From: Allobosea sp. Root483D1
Lineage (GTDB): Bacteria; Pseudomonadota; Alphaproteobacteria; Rhizobiales; Beijerinckiaceae
Reading direction: 5' to 3'
Assembly: GCF_001429505.1 (NCBI RefSeq)
Contig: NZ_LMJW01000011.1
Coordinates: 96,344-160,343 of the forward strand
Length of the DNA: 64,000 nucleotides
Shown: positions 8,775 to 16,588 of the stretch, piece after piece
Layout of the letters: every line of letters begins with the position of its first letter
Numbering within the stretch: position 1 is the stretch's first letter
The notes under the pieces: generated by a model
What the model saw: the letters and a program-made list of their open reading frames with translations, nothing else
Told to the model about the DNA's origin: nothing
Databases searched by the model: none
Translations under genes and position numbers: made by a program

Positions 8775-10262
8775 TCAGATATCGTCGAGCGGGAAGATCG
8801 GGCGGCGCACCTTCTTGTAGGGGCGCTCCTTGAAGTTCTTCGTCGAGAGCGCGCCGGTGTCGACCTCGATCACCTCGCGCGCGATCGGCTCGAAGGCGGC
8901 GCGGAAATGCTGCATCGACTTGACGATGACAGTCGACTTCCGCGTCGGATCGACGCCGAGCGAGGTGAACTGGGCAAGGTCGGTCGCCTGGCCGTTATGG
9001 GTGATGACGATGATCTCGACATCGTCGACCCGCAGCAGCGCCGAGAGCCCGTAATTGCGCCAGACGCCGCCGGCCATCGGGCCGTAGCAGATGAAATGTC
9101 CATCGGTCAGCGCGACGACATGGGCATCGAGATCGAGCGGGCCACCGCCGGTGTTGGGATCGACCTTGCCGCCGAGCTTGAGCTTGACGCGGTTGCCGAC
9201 GCCGGCCGCCTGCGCCGCGAGCGCAGCTTCCGGATCGCGGATGGCATGAAAGCCGACATTCCTGAGGCCGGCATCGAGCACGGCGCGCAGCAGGTTGGTC
9301 GCGTCGCCATAGGCTCCGGAGCCGGGGTTGTCGGAATAATCCGAGATCACCAGCGGCTTGCCGCCGGCCTCGGGGCCAAGCGTGCCTTCGCCGGCCTTGG
9401 CCCTGGCCATCGCCTCCTTCAGCGGGGTGAAGTGGATCGAGGAGAAGTGCCGCTGCTCCCAGGCATAGTCCATCAGCTCCTCGGCGATGGCTTGCGCCTT
9501 GCCGCGGTCGTCATGGGTGACGGCGATGGAGGGGCCGATATCGTGGACATCGGCCGAGGAGAAGCCAGCCTGGACGCTGACGACCAGCGCATCGCCCGCC
9601 GCCTCCAGCGCGTCGCCACGGCGCAGCAGCTCCAGGAACGGCGGCGAGGTCGTGCGCCCGCCATCGAGCGCGTAGAGGATGGGCCGGCGCGCAACCGCGA
9701 CACGCGGCTTGATCTCGCCTTTCATCGCCCGCTCCAGCAATTCGGCGCCCTGCCAGGTCCGCTCGTACTGGTCGATATGCGGATAGGTCCGGTAGGAGAT
9801 CAGCGCATTGGCATTGTCGGCCATCAATTGGGTCAATGTCGCGTGCAGGTCGAGGATCGCGACGACGGGAACATCGGGGCCGACCTTGGCGCGGATGCGC
9901 TTCAGCAGCTCGCCCTCGCCGTCATCCGAGCTCCCCGTCGCCATCGCGCCGTGCAGATGCAACAGCACGCCATCGAGCCGTTCGCAGGCGGCAAGGATCA
10001 TCCCGGCAAAGACGTCGAAGGCCGCGTCAGTGACGCGGCCCGAGGGATTGGCTCCGGTGACCAGCGGGTGGACAAGACTCCAGCCGAATTTCCCGGCTGC
10101 CTCGAAGGCGGCGCCCATCGAGGTCCGCGTGCCCTGGAAGGCCGCCGGCACCTCATTGTCGCGGAAGACGCCGTGATGGCGGAACACCGCCTCATCGGTG
10201 AGCTGAACACTGAACGTGTTCGTCTCGTGCATGAATTCCGCGATCAGGACGCGTCTGGCCAT
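8775..10262 (-). CDS. M81 family metallopeptidase (MlrC-like)
   Basis: 495 residues starting MARRVLIAEFMHETNTFS, the conserved opening of M81 proteins with the HETNTF motif. Further family features: VLLHLHGAMATG, DLHATLT, YRTYPHIDQYER, SDYSDNPGSGAYGDATNLLRA and a C-terminal KSMQHFRAAFEPIA. MlrC from Sphingomonas degrades linearised microcystin peptides; most M81 members are uncharacterised and occur beside peptide transporters, as here. Cytoplasmic (no signal). Probably acts on the same imported peptide-like compound as the amidohydrolase. Confidence 0.88.
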   Translation of the reverse strand: MARRVLIAEFMHETNTFSVQLTDEAVFRHHGVFRDNEVPAAFQGTRTSMGAAFEAAGKFGWSLVHPLVTGANPSGRVTDAAFDVFAGMILAACERLDGVLLHLHGAMATGSSDDGEGELLKRIRAKVGPDVPVVAILDLHATLTQLMADNANALISYRTYPHIDQYERTWQGAELLERAMKGEIKPRVAVARRPILYALDGGRTTSPPFLELLRRGDALEAAGDALVVSVQAGFSSADVHDIGPSIAVTHDDRGKAQAIAEELMDYAWEQRHFSSIHFTPLKEAMARAKAGEGTLGPEAGGKPLVISDYSDNPGSGAYGDATNLLRAVLDAGLRNVGFHAIRDPEAALAAQAAGVGNRVKLKLGGKVDPNTGGGPLDLDAHVVALTDGHFICYGPMAGGVWRNYGLSALLRVDDVEIIVITHNGQATDLAQFTSLGVDPTRKSTVIVKSMQHFRAAFEPIAREVIEVDTGALSTKNFKERPYKKVRRPIFPLDDI

Positions 10263-10322
10263 CGTTCGATCGTTTCCCCGAACAGTTCCCTATGGAACCA
10301 TTTTTCTTGTTCTAGCGCGGTA

Positions 10323-10384
10323 GCGGGCCACTGCCAGCCCGCACCCGCTCATGCACCCCTTGCGTTCGCCCGCTTGCGGGCGGG
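10323..10384. repeat. Two-hairpin intergenic element
   Basis: The 144-base gap holds two stems: GCGGGC (10323-10328) with GCCCGC (10337-10342), and CGCCCGC (10367-10373) with GCGGGCG (10376-10382). It resembles short palindromic intergenic repeats common in Hyphomicrobiales and can serve as a transcript end for the 10407-11534 gene. Only one copy of this type was noticed in the window. Confidence 0.4.
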
Positions 10385-10406
10385 GGAGGATTATGCTTGG
10401 CGCGGG

Positions 10407-11534
10407 TCAGGCAGCGCGGGCGGCGTGGCTCTCGCCAGGCGCGTGGCCGAGATCCTCGGGACGGGCATAGGCTCGGCCGAAGCGGTTGGCGAGGAAGGCG
10501 TCGAAGCCGATATCCTCCTGCTTGACGAAGCCCTTCTGCGGCAGCTTGCCCTGGGCGAGCAGGTCGAGCACCGCGCAGATGCCCGACGCCGTGGTGATCT
10601 GGATGGCGCTGCGCATCACGCCGCCGACCACGGCGCTGTAGACCTTGTTGGCATAGGTCTGCTGGGTCAGCCGCCCGTTCAACCGGCCGCTGGCGGTGAC
10701 GAAGATCACGACCACGTCCTGCAGCGTGCTCGGCAGGGCGTTCTCGAAGATGTCCTTCAGCACGTCGCGGCGATCGGCCAGGCGCAGATCCTGCAGCAGC
10801 GCCTTCATGATCGCGCAATGGCCGGGATAGCGGATGGTGCGGTAGTTCAGGGTGCGGACCTTGCCGGCGAGCGTGTCGCAAAGCGTGCCGAGTCCGCCCG
10901 AGGTGTTGAAGGCCTCGTAGGTGATGCCGTCGAGCGAGAACTCCTCGCGCTCTTCCATCGCCGGCACCAGCACGCGCTCGCCGTTGACGACGGCTTCGCA
11001 GGGCTCGCAGTACTCGTTGATGACCCCGTCCGTGCTCCAGGTCAGGTTGTAGTTCAGTGCGTTGGACGGATATTGCGGCAGCGCGCCGACACGAAGCTTC
11101 AGGCTATCCAGCTGGTCGAAATCGCGGGCGAGGTCGGCCGCGACGATCGAGATGAAGCCGGGCGCCAGCCCGCATTGCGGGATCAGCGCCGCCTTGGCGG
11201 TCAGCGCCAGTTCCTTGACCCGCCGCGTCGAGGCGACGTCCTCGGTCAGGTCGAGGTAATGCACGCCCTGCGCCGCGGCGGCTTCGGCGATCCGCGTCGT
11301 CAGGTCGTAGGGGGCGGCCGAGAGCACGGCGAAGGCGCCGTTCAGGACCTGGGCGAGCTCGGCGTCGTCGGTGATGTCGACCCTGCGGGTCGAGATCGTC
11401 GGGCTGGTCCTGATCGCGGCGAGCTGTTCGTTGGCGTGGTCGGCGATCACCACGCGGTAATCCCCGGTTGCGCCGAGCAGGTCGGCGATGGTTGCGCCGA
11501 TCTTGCCGGCGCCGATGACGACCACGTTTTTCAT
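10407..11534 (-). CDS. Saccharopine dehydrogenase-family NAD(P)-dependent oxidoreductase
   Basis: 375 residues from the ATG at 11534, which has GGGGGA upstream. N-terminal Rossmann motif NVVVIGAGKIGATIADLLG, then RVDITDDAELAQVLNG and AAPYDLTTRIAEAAAAQGVHYLDLTED, characteristic of the saccharopine dehydrogenase / carboxynorspermidine dehydrogenase superfamily. The C-terminal region (about 120-340) has the substrate-domain stretch ITYEAFNTSGGLGTLCDTLAGKVRTLNYRTIRYPGH. These enzymes reversibly join or cleave secondary amines between amino acids and oxo acids. Divergent from an Lrp/AsnC regulator, its likely controller, and followed by the peptide-degradation genes. Confidence 0.83.
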   Translation of the reverse strand: MKNVVVIGAGKIGATIADLLGATGDYRVVIADHANEQLAAIRTSPTISTRRVDITDDAELAQVLNGAFAVLSAAPYDLTTRIAEAAAAQGVHYLDLTEDVASTRRVKELALTAKAALIPQCGLAPGFISIVAADLARDFDQLDSLKLRVGALPQYPSNALNYNLTWSTDGVINEYCEPCEAVVNGERVLVPAMEEREEFSLDGITYEAFNTSGGLGTLCDTLAGKVRTLNYRTIRYPGHCAIMKALLQDLRLADRRDVLKDIFENALPSTLQDVVVIFVTASGRLNGRLTQQTYANKVYSAVVGGVMRSAIQITTASGICAVLDLLAQGKLPQKGFVKQEDIGFDAFLANRFGRAYARPEDLGHAPGESHAARAA

Positions 11535-11550
11535 GGTTCCCCCGATGAAT

Positions 11551-11567
11551 CTGTTTCTGAAAGACAG
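11551..11567. promoter_or_regulatory. Imperfect palindrome in the sacDH-like/lrp intergenic region
   Basis: CTGTTTCTGAAAGACAG is a 17-bp imperfect palindrome (six of eight pairs match), about 17 bases upstream of the 10407-11534 start. It may be a second binding site for the divergent Lrp-like regulator or part of the promoter. Weak on its own. Confidence 0.3.
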
Positions 11568-11646
11568 AGTCACTCAAGGTCTCGTCGGTTAGAAGCCGGC
11601 GACGCGACGATTCATATGGGTTTTCTCAGCGAAACGCCGTAAGCTT

Positions 11647-11661
11647 TCGGCATTATGCCGA
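11647..11661. promoter_or_regulatory. 15-bp palindrome over the lrp-like start codon, candidate autoregulatory operator
   Basis: TCGGCATTATGCCGA is a perfect 7-1-7 palindrome; the ATG of the Lrp/AsnC gene (11655-11657) is inside it. Lrp-family sites are typically 15-bp palindromes with an AT centre, and family members usually repress their own genes, so self-binding here is plausible. It sits in the 120-base divergent region shared with the saccharopine-dehydrogenase-like gene. Confidence 0.5.
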
Positions 11662-12086
11662 TAGACCCGACCGATCGTCAGCTCCTGACCCTGCTCACCG
11701 AGAATGCCCGCGCTCCGGTGGCGGAGCTCGGCCGCAAGCTCGGCCTGTCGCGCACCACCGTGCAGAGCCGGATCGAGCGGCTCGAGCGCCGCGGCGTCAT
11801 CGCCGGCTACACCGCGCGGCTCTCGGAGGATTACGAGAAGGGCCAGGTCAAGGCGCATGTGCTGATCACCGCCTTGCCGAAGCTCGCGGCCCGGGTCGAG
11901 ACGGAATTGCGCCGGATTCCCGAAATCAGGACGCTGCATTCGGTCAGCGGCCAGTTCGACATGATCGCCGTGGTGGTCGCGCCCTCGATCGGCGAGCTCG
12001 ACGGGCTCATCGACCGGATCGGCGCGCTCGAAGGCGTCGAGCGCACCATGTCCTCGATCATCCTCTCGACGCGGATCGAGCGCTAG
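11655..12086 (+). CDS. Lrp/AsnC family transcriptional regulator
   Basis: 143 residues. N-terminal AsnC-type helix-turn-helix: DPTDRQLLTLLTENARAPVAELGRKLGLSRTTVQSRIERLERRGVI (about residues 4-50). The C-terminal RAM ligand-binding domain shows VKAHVLITALPK and VSGQFDMIAVV. These regulators form octamers and sense amino acids. Divergent from the saccharopine-dehydrogenase-like gene, so it probably controls the minus-strand catabolic run. Its 3' end is convergent with the iclR-like gene, one base apart. Confidence 0.93.
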   Translation: MPIDPTDRQLLTLLTENARAPVAELGRKLGLSRTTVQSRIERLERRGVIAGYTARLSEDYEKGQVKAHVLITALPKLAARVETELRRIPEIRTLHSVSGQFDMIAVVVAPSIGELDGLIDRIGALEGVERTMSSIILSTRIER

Positions 12087-12087
12087 C

Positions 12088-12891
12088 TCAGGCCGGCAGC
12101 ACTCTTGCCCCGATCCGCGCCGCAGCATCGCGCAGCGCGTCGAGATGCACCGGATGCCCTTCCGGCGCGACGATCGAGGTCAGCGAGGAGATGCTGAGCG
12201 CCCCTGCGAGCGCGCCCGAACGGTCGAAGATCGGCACGCCGACGCCGGTCAGGCCGATGAAGAAATCGTCGGCTGCAAGCTCCCAGCCCTGCGCCCGAAT
12301 GCGGTCGGCCTCGCGCCAGAGCAGTTCGGGGTCGGTCTGGCTCGCGGGGGCCCGCTTGGGCAGTTCAAGTGACAGCGCCAGCCGGCGCCGATCGTCGTCG
12401 AGAAAAGCGAGCAGCACGCGCGGCCCGCCGCCGCAGTTCAGCGGCGCCTGTGCCCCGACCGCGAACCAGGTCGCATCGACATGCGGCAGCGAGGCGCGGA
12501 CGCGATCGACGCAGAAGCCGCGCCCGGCGATATGAACCCAGAGGAAGGCGGTCGCGCCGGTCTTCTCGGCGATCGCGGTCAGATACGGGCCGGCGATGTC
12601 GCGGAGTTCGCGACCGGTCGTGACGGCGCCGCCGAGTTCGATCAGCCCGACGGCCAGCGCATAGCTCTGCGAGCGTTCGTCATATTCGACGAGTTCGTTG
12701 AGCTGGAGGGTCAGCAGGAGGCGCCGCGTCGTGCCCTTGTCGAGGCCGACTTGCCGCGCCAGCTCGCTCAGGCCGAGGCGAGGGTGCTCCGGGCGGAAGG
12801 CCTTGAGCAGGGCTATAGCGCGATCGACCGCGCGGACGATCGGCACGCCCGGCGGCAGTTGCGCAGTCCTGTCCAGGTCATTCTGGTTCAT
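12088..12891 (-). CDS. IclR family transcriptional regulator
   Basis: 267 residues. Winged helix at about residues 20-80 (ALLKAFRPEHPRLGLSELARQVGLDKGTTRRLLLTLQ) followed by the IclR effector domain (RELRDIAGPYLTAIAEKTGATAFLWV ... GVGVPIFDRSGALAGALSISSL). IclR proteins usually regulate a neighbouring divergent catabolic or transport operon; the neighbour is the 13109 dipeptide-type ABC operon. Ligand unknown. Confidence 0.93.
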   Translation of the reverse strand: MNQNDLDRTAQLPPGVPIVRAVDRAIALLKAFRPEHPRLGLSELARQVGLDKGTTRRLLLTLQLNELVEYDERSQSYALAVGLIELGGAVTTGRELRDIAGPYLTAIAEKTGATAFLWVHIAGRGFCVDRVRASLPHVDATWFAVGAQAPLNCGGGPRVLLAFLDDDRRRLALSLELPKRAPASQTDPELLWREADRIRAQGWELAADDFFIGLTGVGVPIFDRSGALAGALSISSLTSIVAPEGHPVHLDALRDAAARIGARVLPA

Positions 12892-12947
12892 CGCAAGTGT
12901 GGGTAGGCCATGTTCGTTTGCTAAGCGTGTCGCCTAATAACACGACA

Positions 12948-12985
12948 TGTCAATCCTTGACACGGAATTTGTCTCTCGCTTTCAT
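12948..12985. promoter_or_regulatory. Palindrome with two opposed TTGACA boxes, candidate IclR operator
   Basis: TGTCAA-TCC-TTGACA (12948-12962) is a perfect 15-bp palindrome that presents a consensus -35 hexamer on each strand. On the plus strand, a 17-base spacer from 12957-12962 leads to a weak -10 (TTTCAT, 12980-12985). An additional repeat, CGTGT...ACACG, lies just upstream. Located between iclR and the transporter operon, it could let one bound IclR dimer cover both promoters. Promoter strength is not established. Confidence 0.45.
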
Positions 12986-13108
12986 GGCGGCGGAGCTTGC
13001 CAACGGGCGCCCGATCGGGTGCGATCCGCCTGAGCTGGCCGGTGAACGAAAAACGGGGACGCCTGGACCGCTGCGTGCTGCGGATCTCGGCGCTGGGAAC
13101 GGAGAACG

Positions 13109-14668
13109 ATGATGACCGGATTGAGATTTGGCCTGGCGCTCGCCGCCTCCGTCCTGGCGCTCGGCGTGGCGCAGGCGCAGGAACCGAAGAAGGGCGGCAC
13201 GGTTCACGTCGTCGTGCAACCCGAGCCCCCAATGCTGATGCAGGGGCTCAACCAGAACGGCCCGACCAACATGGTCGCCGGCAACATCTACGAATCCCTG
13301 CTGCGCTATAACGAGAAGCTCGAGCCGCAGCCCTCGCTCGCCAAGAGCTGGGAGATCTCGCCGGACGCCAAGGTCTACACCTTCAAGCTGCAGGAGGGCG
13401 TGACCTGGCATGACGGCAAGCCGTTCACGGCCGACGACGTCGTCTTCACGCTCGACAAGTTCCTGCGCGAGGTCCATCCGCGCTGGCGCCCGATCGTCAA
13501 TGCCCAGGTCGAGAAGATCGAGAAGGTCGACGACCTCACGGTGAAGATCACGCTGAAGCAGCCCTTCGGTCCGATGATCATGACGCAGGAGGTCGCCTCA
13601 GCGCCGATGATCCCCAAGCACATCTATGACGGCACCGATTATCGCGCCAACCCGGCCAACAACACGCCGATCGGCACCGGTCCGTTCAAGCTGAAGGAGT
13701 GGAAGAAGGGCTCCTACATCCACCTCGTCAAGAACGAGAACTACTGGCTGAAGGGCAAGCCGAACCTCGACGAGATCTACTGGCAGATCATCCCGGATGC
13801 GGCGGCGCGCGCCGTCGCCTACGAGACCGGCAAGATCGACGTTCTGACCGGCGGCTCGGTCGACGTCTACGACGTGGCGCGCCTCTCCAAGCTGCCCAAC
13901 ACCTGCATGACCACCAAGGGCTGGGAGATGTTCGCCCCCCATGCCTGGCTGACGCCGAACGTCCGCAACGGCGTCCTCGGCAACAAGCAGTTCCGCCAGG
14001 GGCTGATGTACGCGATCGACCGCGAATTCGGCCGCGAGGTGGTCTGGGGCGGGCTCGGCAAGCTGCCGACCGGCCCGATCTCGTCGAAGACCAAGTTCTA
14101 TTCGGCGGACGTGCCGAAATACGCCTTCGATCCGGCCAAGGCGAAGGAGCTGATCAAGGCATCCGGCTACAAGGGCGAGACGATCCGCCTGCTCAACCTG
14201 CCCTATGGCGAGACCTGGACCCGCTGGACCGAGGCGATCAAGCAGAATCTCGAGGATGTCGGGGTCAAGGTGCAGGTCGAGAACACCGACGTGCCGGGCT
14301 GGACCCAGAAGGCCAGCAACTGGGACTTCGACCTCAACTTCAACTTCCTCTACCAGCTCGGCGACCCCGCCATGGGCGTGGCGCGCAGCTACATCACCAG
14401 CAACATCGCCAAGGGCAATCCCTTCGCCAATGTCGGCGGCTACTCCAATCCCGAGGTCGACAAGCTCTTCGCCGAGGCAGCGATCGCGCCGACGGACAGT
14501 GCGCGACAGGAGCTTTACACGAAAGTGCAGAAGCTCCTGGCCGACGAACTGCCGGTGCTGTGGCTGCTGGAGATGGACTTCCCGACCATCTACCGCTGCA
14601 ACGTCAAGAACCTCGTCACCACCGGCATCGGCGTCGACGACGGCTTCCGGGATGCCTGGAAGGAGTGA
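13109..14668 (+). CDS. ABC transporter substrate-binding protein, family 5 (dipeptide type)
   Basis: 519 residues; ATG at 13109 preceded by GGAG. Signal peptide ends near VAQAQ. Family-5 motifs: PKKGGTVHVVVQPEPPMLM, YTFKLQEGVTWHDGKPFTADDVVFTLDKF, NNTPIGTGPFKLKEW, and IYWQIIPDAAARAVAYETGKID. Strongly parallel along its length to the binding protein at 59652 (same motifs, nearly same length). First gene of a five-gene transport and peptidase unit, under likely IclR control. Confidence 0.9.
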   Translation: MMTGLRFGLALAASVLALGVAQAQEPKKGGTVHVVVQPEPPMLMQGLNQNGPTNMVAGNIYESLLRYNEKLEPQPSLAKSWEISPDAKVYTFKLQEGVTWHDGKPFTADDVVFTLDKFLREVHPRWRPIVNAQVEKIEKVDDLTVKITLKQPFGPMIMTQEVASAPMIPKHIYDGTDYRANPANNTPIGTGPFKLKEWKKGSYIHLVKNENYWLKGKPNLDEIYWQIIPDAAARAVAYETGKIDVLTGGSVDVYDVARLSKLPNTCMTTKGWEMFAPHAWLTPNVRNGVLGNKQFRQGLMYAIDREFGREVVWGGLGKLPTGPISSKTKFYSADVPKYAFDPAKAKELIKASGYKGETIRLLNLPYGETWTRWTEAIKQNLEDVGVKVQVENTDVPGWTQKASNWDFDLNFNFLYQLGDPAMGVARSYITSNIAKGNPFANVGGYSNPEVDKLFAEAAIAPTDSARQELYTKVQKLLADELPVLWLLEMDFPTIYRCNVKNLVTTGIGVDDGFRDAWKE

Positions 14669-14763
14669 CGTGATCCGACAGGATCACGTCATGCTCGGGC
14701 CTGACCCGAGCATCTCCTGCAAGAGATTCTCGGGTCTGCGCTTCGCTGCGCCCGAGAATGACA
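14667..14763. repeat. Mosaic intergenic hairpin repeat, copy 1
   Basis: Three stems fill the gap between binding protein and permease: GACGTGATCC (14667-14676) with 14681-14690, ATGCTCGGG (14691-14699) with 14705-14713, and ATTCTCGGG (14726-14734) with 14751-14759. The second and third stems are the same composite found in inverse orientation at 18203-18293. The first stem overlaps the stop codon of the upstream gene and could act as an attenuator. Confidence 0.65.
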
Positions 14764-14777
14764 CCAGCGGAACCTGA

Positions 14778-15755
14778 ATGAACCTCGCGCAATTCCTCGC
14801 TGGCCGCCTCGCGAAGGGGATCGTCGTCCTCTTCGCCATCGCGGTGCTGAACTTCTTCCTGATCCGCGCCGCCCCTGGCGATCCGGCGCAAGTGCTGGCT
14901 GGCGAGGCCGGTGCCGCGGATGAGCAACTGCTGATTCAGCTGCGCGAGCGCTTCGGGCTCGACCAGCCGCTGCTCACCCAGCTCTGGGTCTATCTCAAGG
15001 GCTATCTCAGCTTCGATCTCGGCTTCAGCTATCGCCAGCAGCAGCCGGTGCTGAGCCTGATCCTCGACCGTTTGCCGGCGACGCTGCTGCTCACCGGGGC
15101 GGCCTTCATCGTCTCGCTCGGCCTGGGCACGCTGATGGGCGCGCTCGCCGCCCGCCGCGCCGGCCGCTGGCAGGACAGCGTCATCACCACGCTGGCGCTG
15201 GTCTTCTATGCGACTCCACTGTTCTGGGTCGCGCTGATGAGCCAGATCGTCTTCTCGCTGAAGCTCGGCCTCGTGCCCAATGTCGGCTACGAGACCATCG
15301 GCGCGAACTATACGGGGCTCGCCCGCGCGCTCGACATCGCCAGCCATCTCGTCCTGCCGGCCCTGACGCTCGGCCTGTTCTTCACGGCTCTCTATGCGCG
15401 GATGATGCGGGCCTCGATGCTCGAGGTCGCCGGCGCCGATTTCGTCAAGACCGCCCGCGCCAAGGGCCTCGGTCCCGGCGTGATCTCGCGGCGCCATGTC
15501 GCCCGCAACGCGATCCTGCCGGTGGTGACGCTGGCGGGTCTCCAGGCCGGCCAGCTCGTCGGCGGCGCGGTGCTGACCGAGACCGTCTTCGCCTGGCCCG
15601 GCATCGGGCGGCTGATGTTCGATGCCCTGGTGCAGCGGGACTATTCGGTGCTGCTCGGCGTCTTCTTCGTCTCCTCGGCCATGGTCGTCGGCTTCAACAT
15701 TCTGACCGATATCGTCTACCGGCTGGCCGATCCGCGCATCGAGGCGGTGTCATGA
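14778..15755 (+). CDS. Dipeptide-type ABC transporter permease (DppB-like)
   Basis: 325 residues. N-terminal helix with FFLIRAAPGDPAQVLAGEAGA, typical DppB cytoplasmic-periplasmic transition, GLDQPLLTQLWVYLKGYLSFDLGFSYRQQQPV, then permease helices and EAA loop ASMLEVAGADFVKTARAKGLG. C-terminus YRLADPRIEAVS. Nearly superimposable on the permease at 61321. Overlaps the next permease gene by 4 bases (ATGA). Confidence 0.92.
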   Translation: MNLAQFLAGRLAKGIVVLFAIAVLNFFLIRAAPGDPAQVLAGEAGAADEQLLIQLRERFGLDQPLLTQLWVYLKGYLSFDLGFSYRQQQPVLSLILDRLPATLLLTGAAFIVSLGLGTLMGALAARRAGRWQDSVITTLALVFYATPLFWVALMSQIVFSLKLGLVPNVGYETIGANYTGLARALDIASHLVLPALTLGLFFTALYARMMRASMLEVAGADFVKTARAKGLGPGVISRRHVARNAILPVVTLAGLQAGQLVGGAVLTETVFAWPGIGRLMFDALVQRDYSVLLGVFFVSSAMVVGFNILTDIVYRLADPRIEAVS

Positions 15756-16588
15756 GCTTTCTCAAGCGCTTCGCCCGCAACCGCGGCGCCCTGATCGGCC
15801 TTACCATCCTGGTCGCGGTGGTGCTCTTTGCCATCCTCGCGCCCTCGCTCTATCCGCAATCGCCCTGGCGGACGGTGGCGCGGCCCTTCCTCGCCCCCTT
15901 CGTGATGGAGCGCTTCCCGCTCGGCACCGATACGCTCGGGCGCGACATTGCTTCGGGCCTGGCGCATGGCGCCCGCGTCTCGCTGACGATCGGGCTGGTC
16001 TCGACGATTGTAGCGCTCTTGATCGGCGTGCCGCTCGGCGCGATCGCCGGCTATGCTGGCGGGTTCGTCGACGATGCGCTGATGCGCTTCACCGAGTTCT
16101 TCCAGACGATTCCCTCCTTCGCACTCGCCATCGTCCTGGTCGCGATCCTGCAACCCAAGCTCGGCTCGATCGTGCTCGCCATCGGCGTGGTGAGTTGGCC
16201 GCCGGTGGCGCGATTGGTGCGCGGCGAGGTGCTCTCGTTGAAGACGCGCGAATATGTCCAGGCCGCGATCACCCTCGGCCAGCCGACTTCGCGCATCATC
16301 TGGAGCCAGGTCCTGCCCAACACGATCGCGCCGATCATCGTGATGGGCTCGCTGATGATCGGCTCGGCGATCCTGCTGGAATCCTCGCTCTCCTTCCTCG
16401 GCCTCGGCGATCCCAGCCTGATGAGCTGGGGCTACATGGTCGGCGCGGGCCGCACGCGCCTGCTCGACGCCTGGTGGATCAGCTTCTTCCCGGGCGTCGC
16501 GATCTTCCTGACCGTGCTGGCGCTCAACCTCGCCGGCGAGGGTTTGAATGACGCAATGAACCCGCGCCTTGCCCGGGAGAGCGAGTGA
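15752..16588 (+). CDS. Dipeptide-type ABC transporter permease (DppC-like)
   Basis: 278 residues. Starts SFLKRFARNRGALIG, then FPLGTDTLGRDIASGLAHGARVSL, EAA loop and LSFLGLGDPSLMSWGYMVGAGR, all DppC hallmarks. Partner of the preceding DppB. Translationally coupled on both sides: 4-base overlap upstream and a TGATG junction downstream. Confidence 0.92.
   Translation: MSFLKRFARNRGALIGLTILVAVVLFAILAPSLYPQSPWRTVARPFLAPFVMERFPLGTDTLGRDIASGLAHGARVSLTIGLVSTIVALLIGVPLGAIAGYAGGFVDDALMRFTEFFQTIPSFALAIVLVAILQPKLGSIVLAIGVVSWPPVARLVRGEVLSLKTREYVQAAITLGQPTSRIIWSQVLPNTIAPIIVMGSLMIGSAILLESSLSFLGLGDPSLMSWGYMVGAGRTRLLDAWWISFFPGVAIFLTVLALNLAGEGLNDAMNPRLARESE

Noticed and set aside
8448..11642. 1064-codon open frame on the plus strand
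   Set aside because: Lies antisense to the amidohydrolase, M81 and saccharopine-dehydrogenase-like genes, which have clear family motifs; its translation is Arg/Gly/Ala-rich with no recognisable domain. Long antisense frames are common at this GC content.
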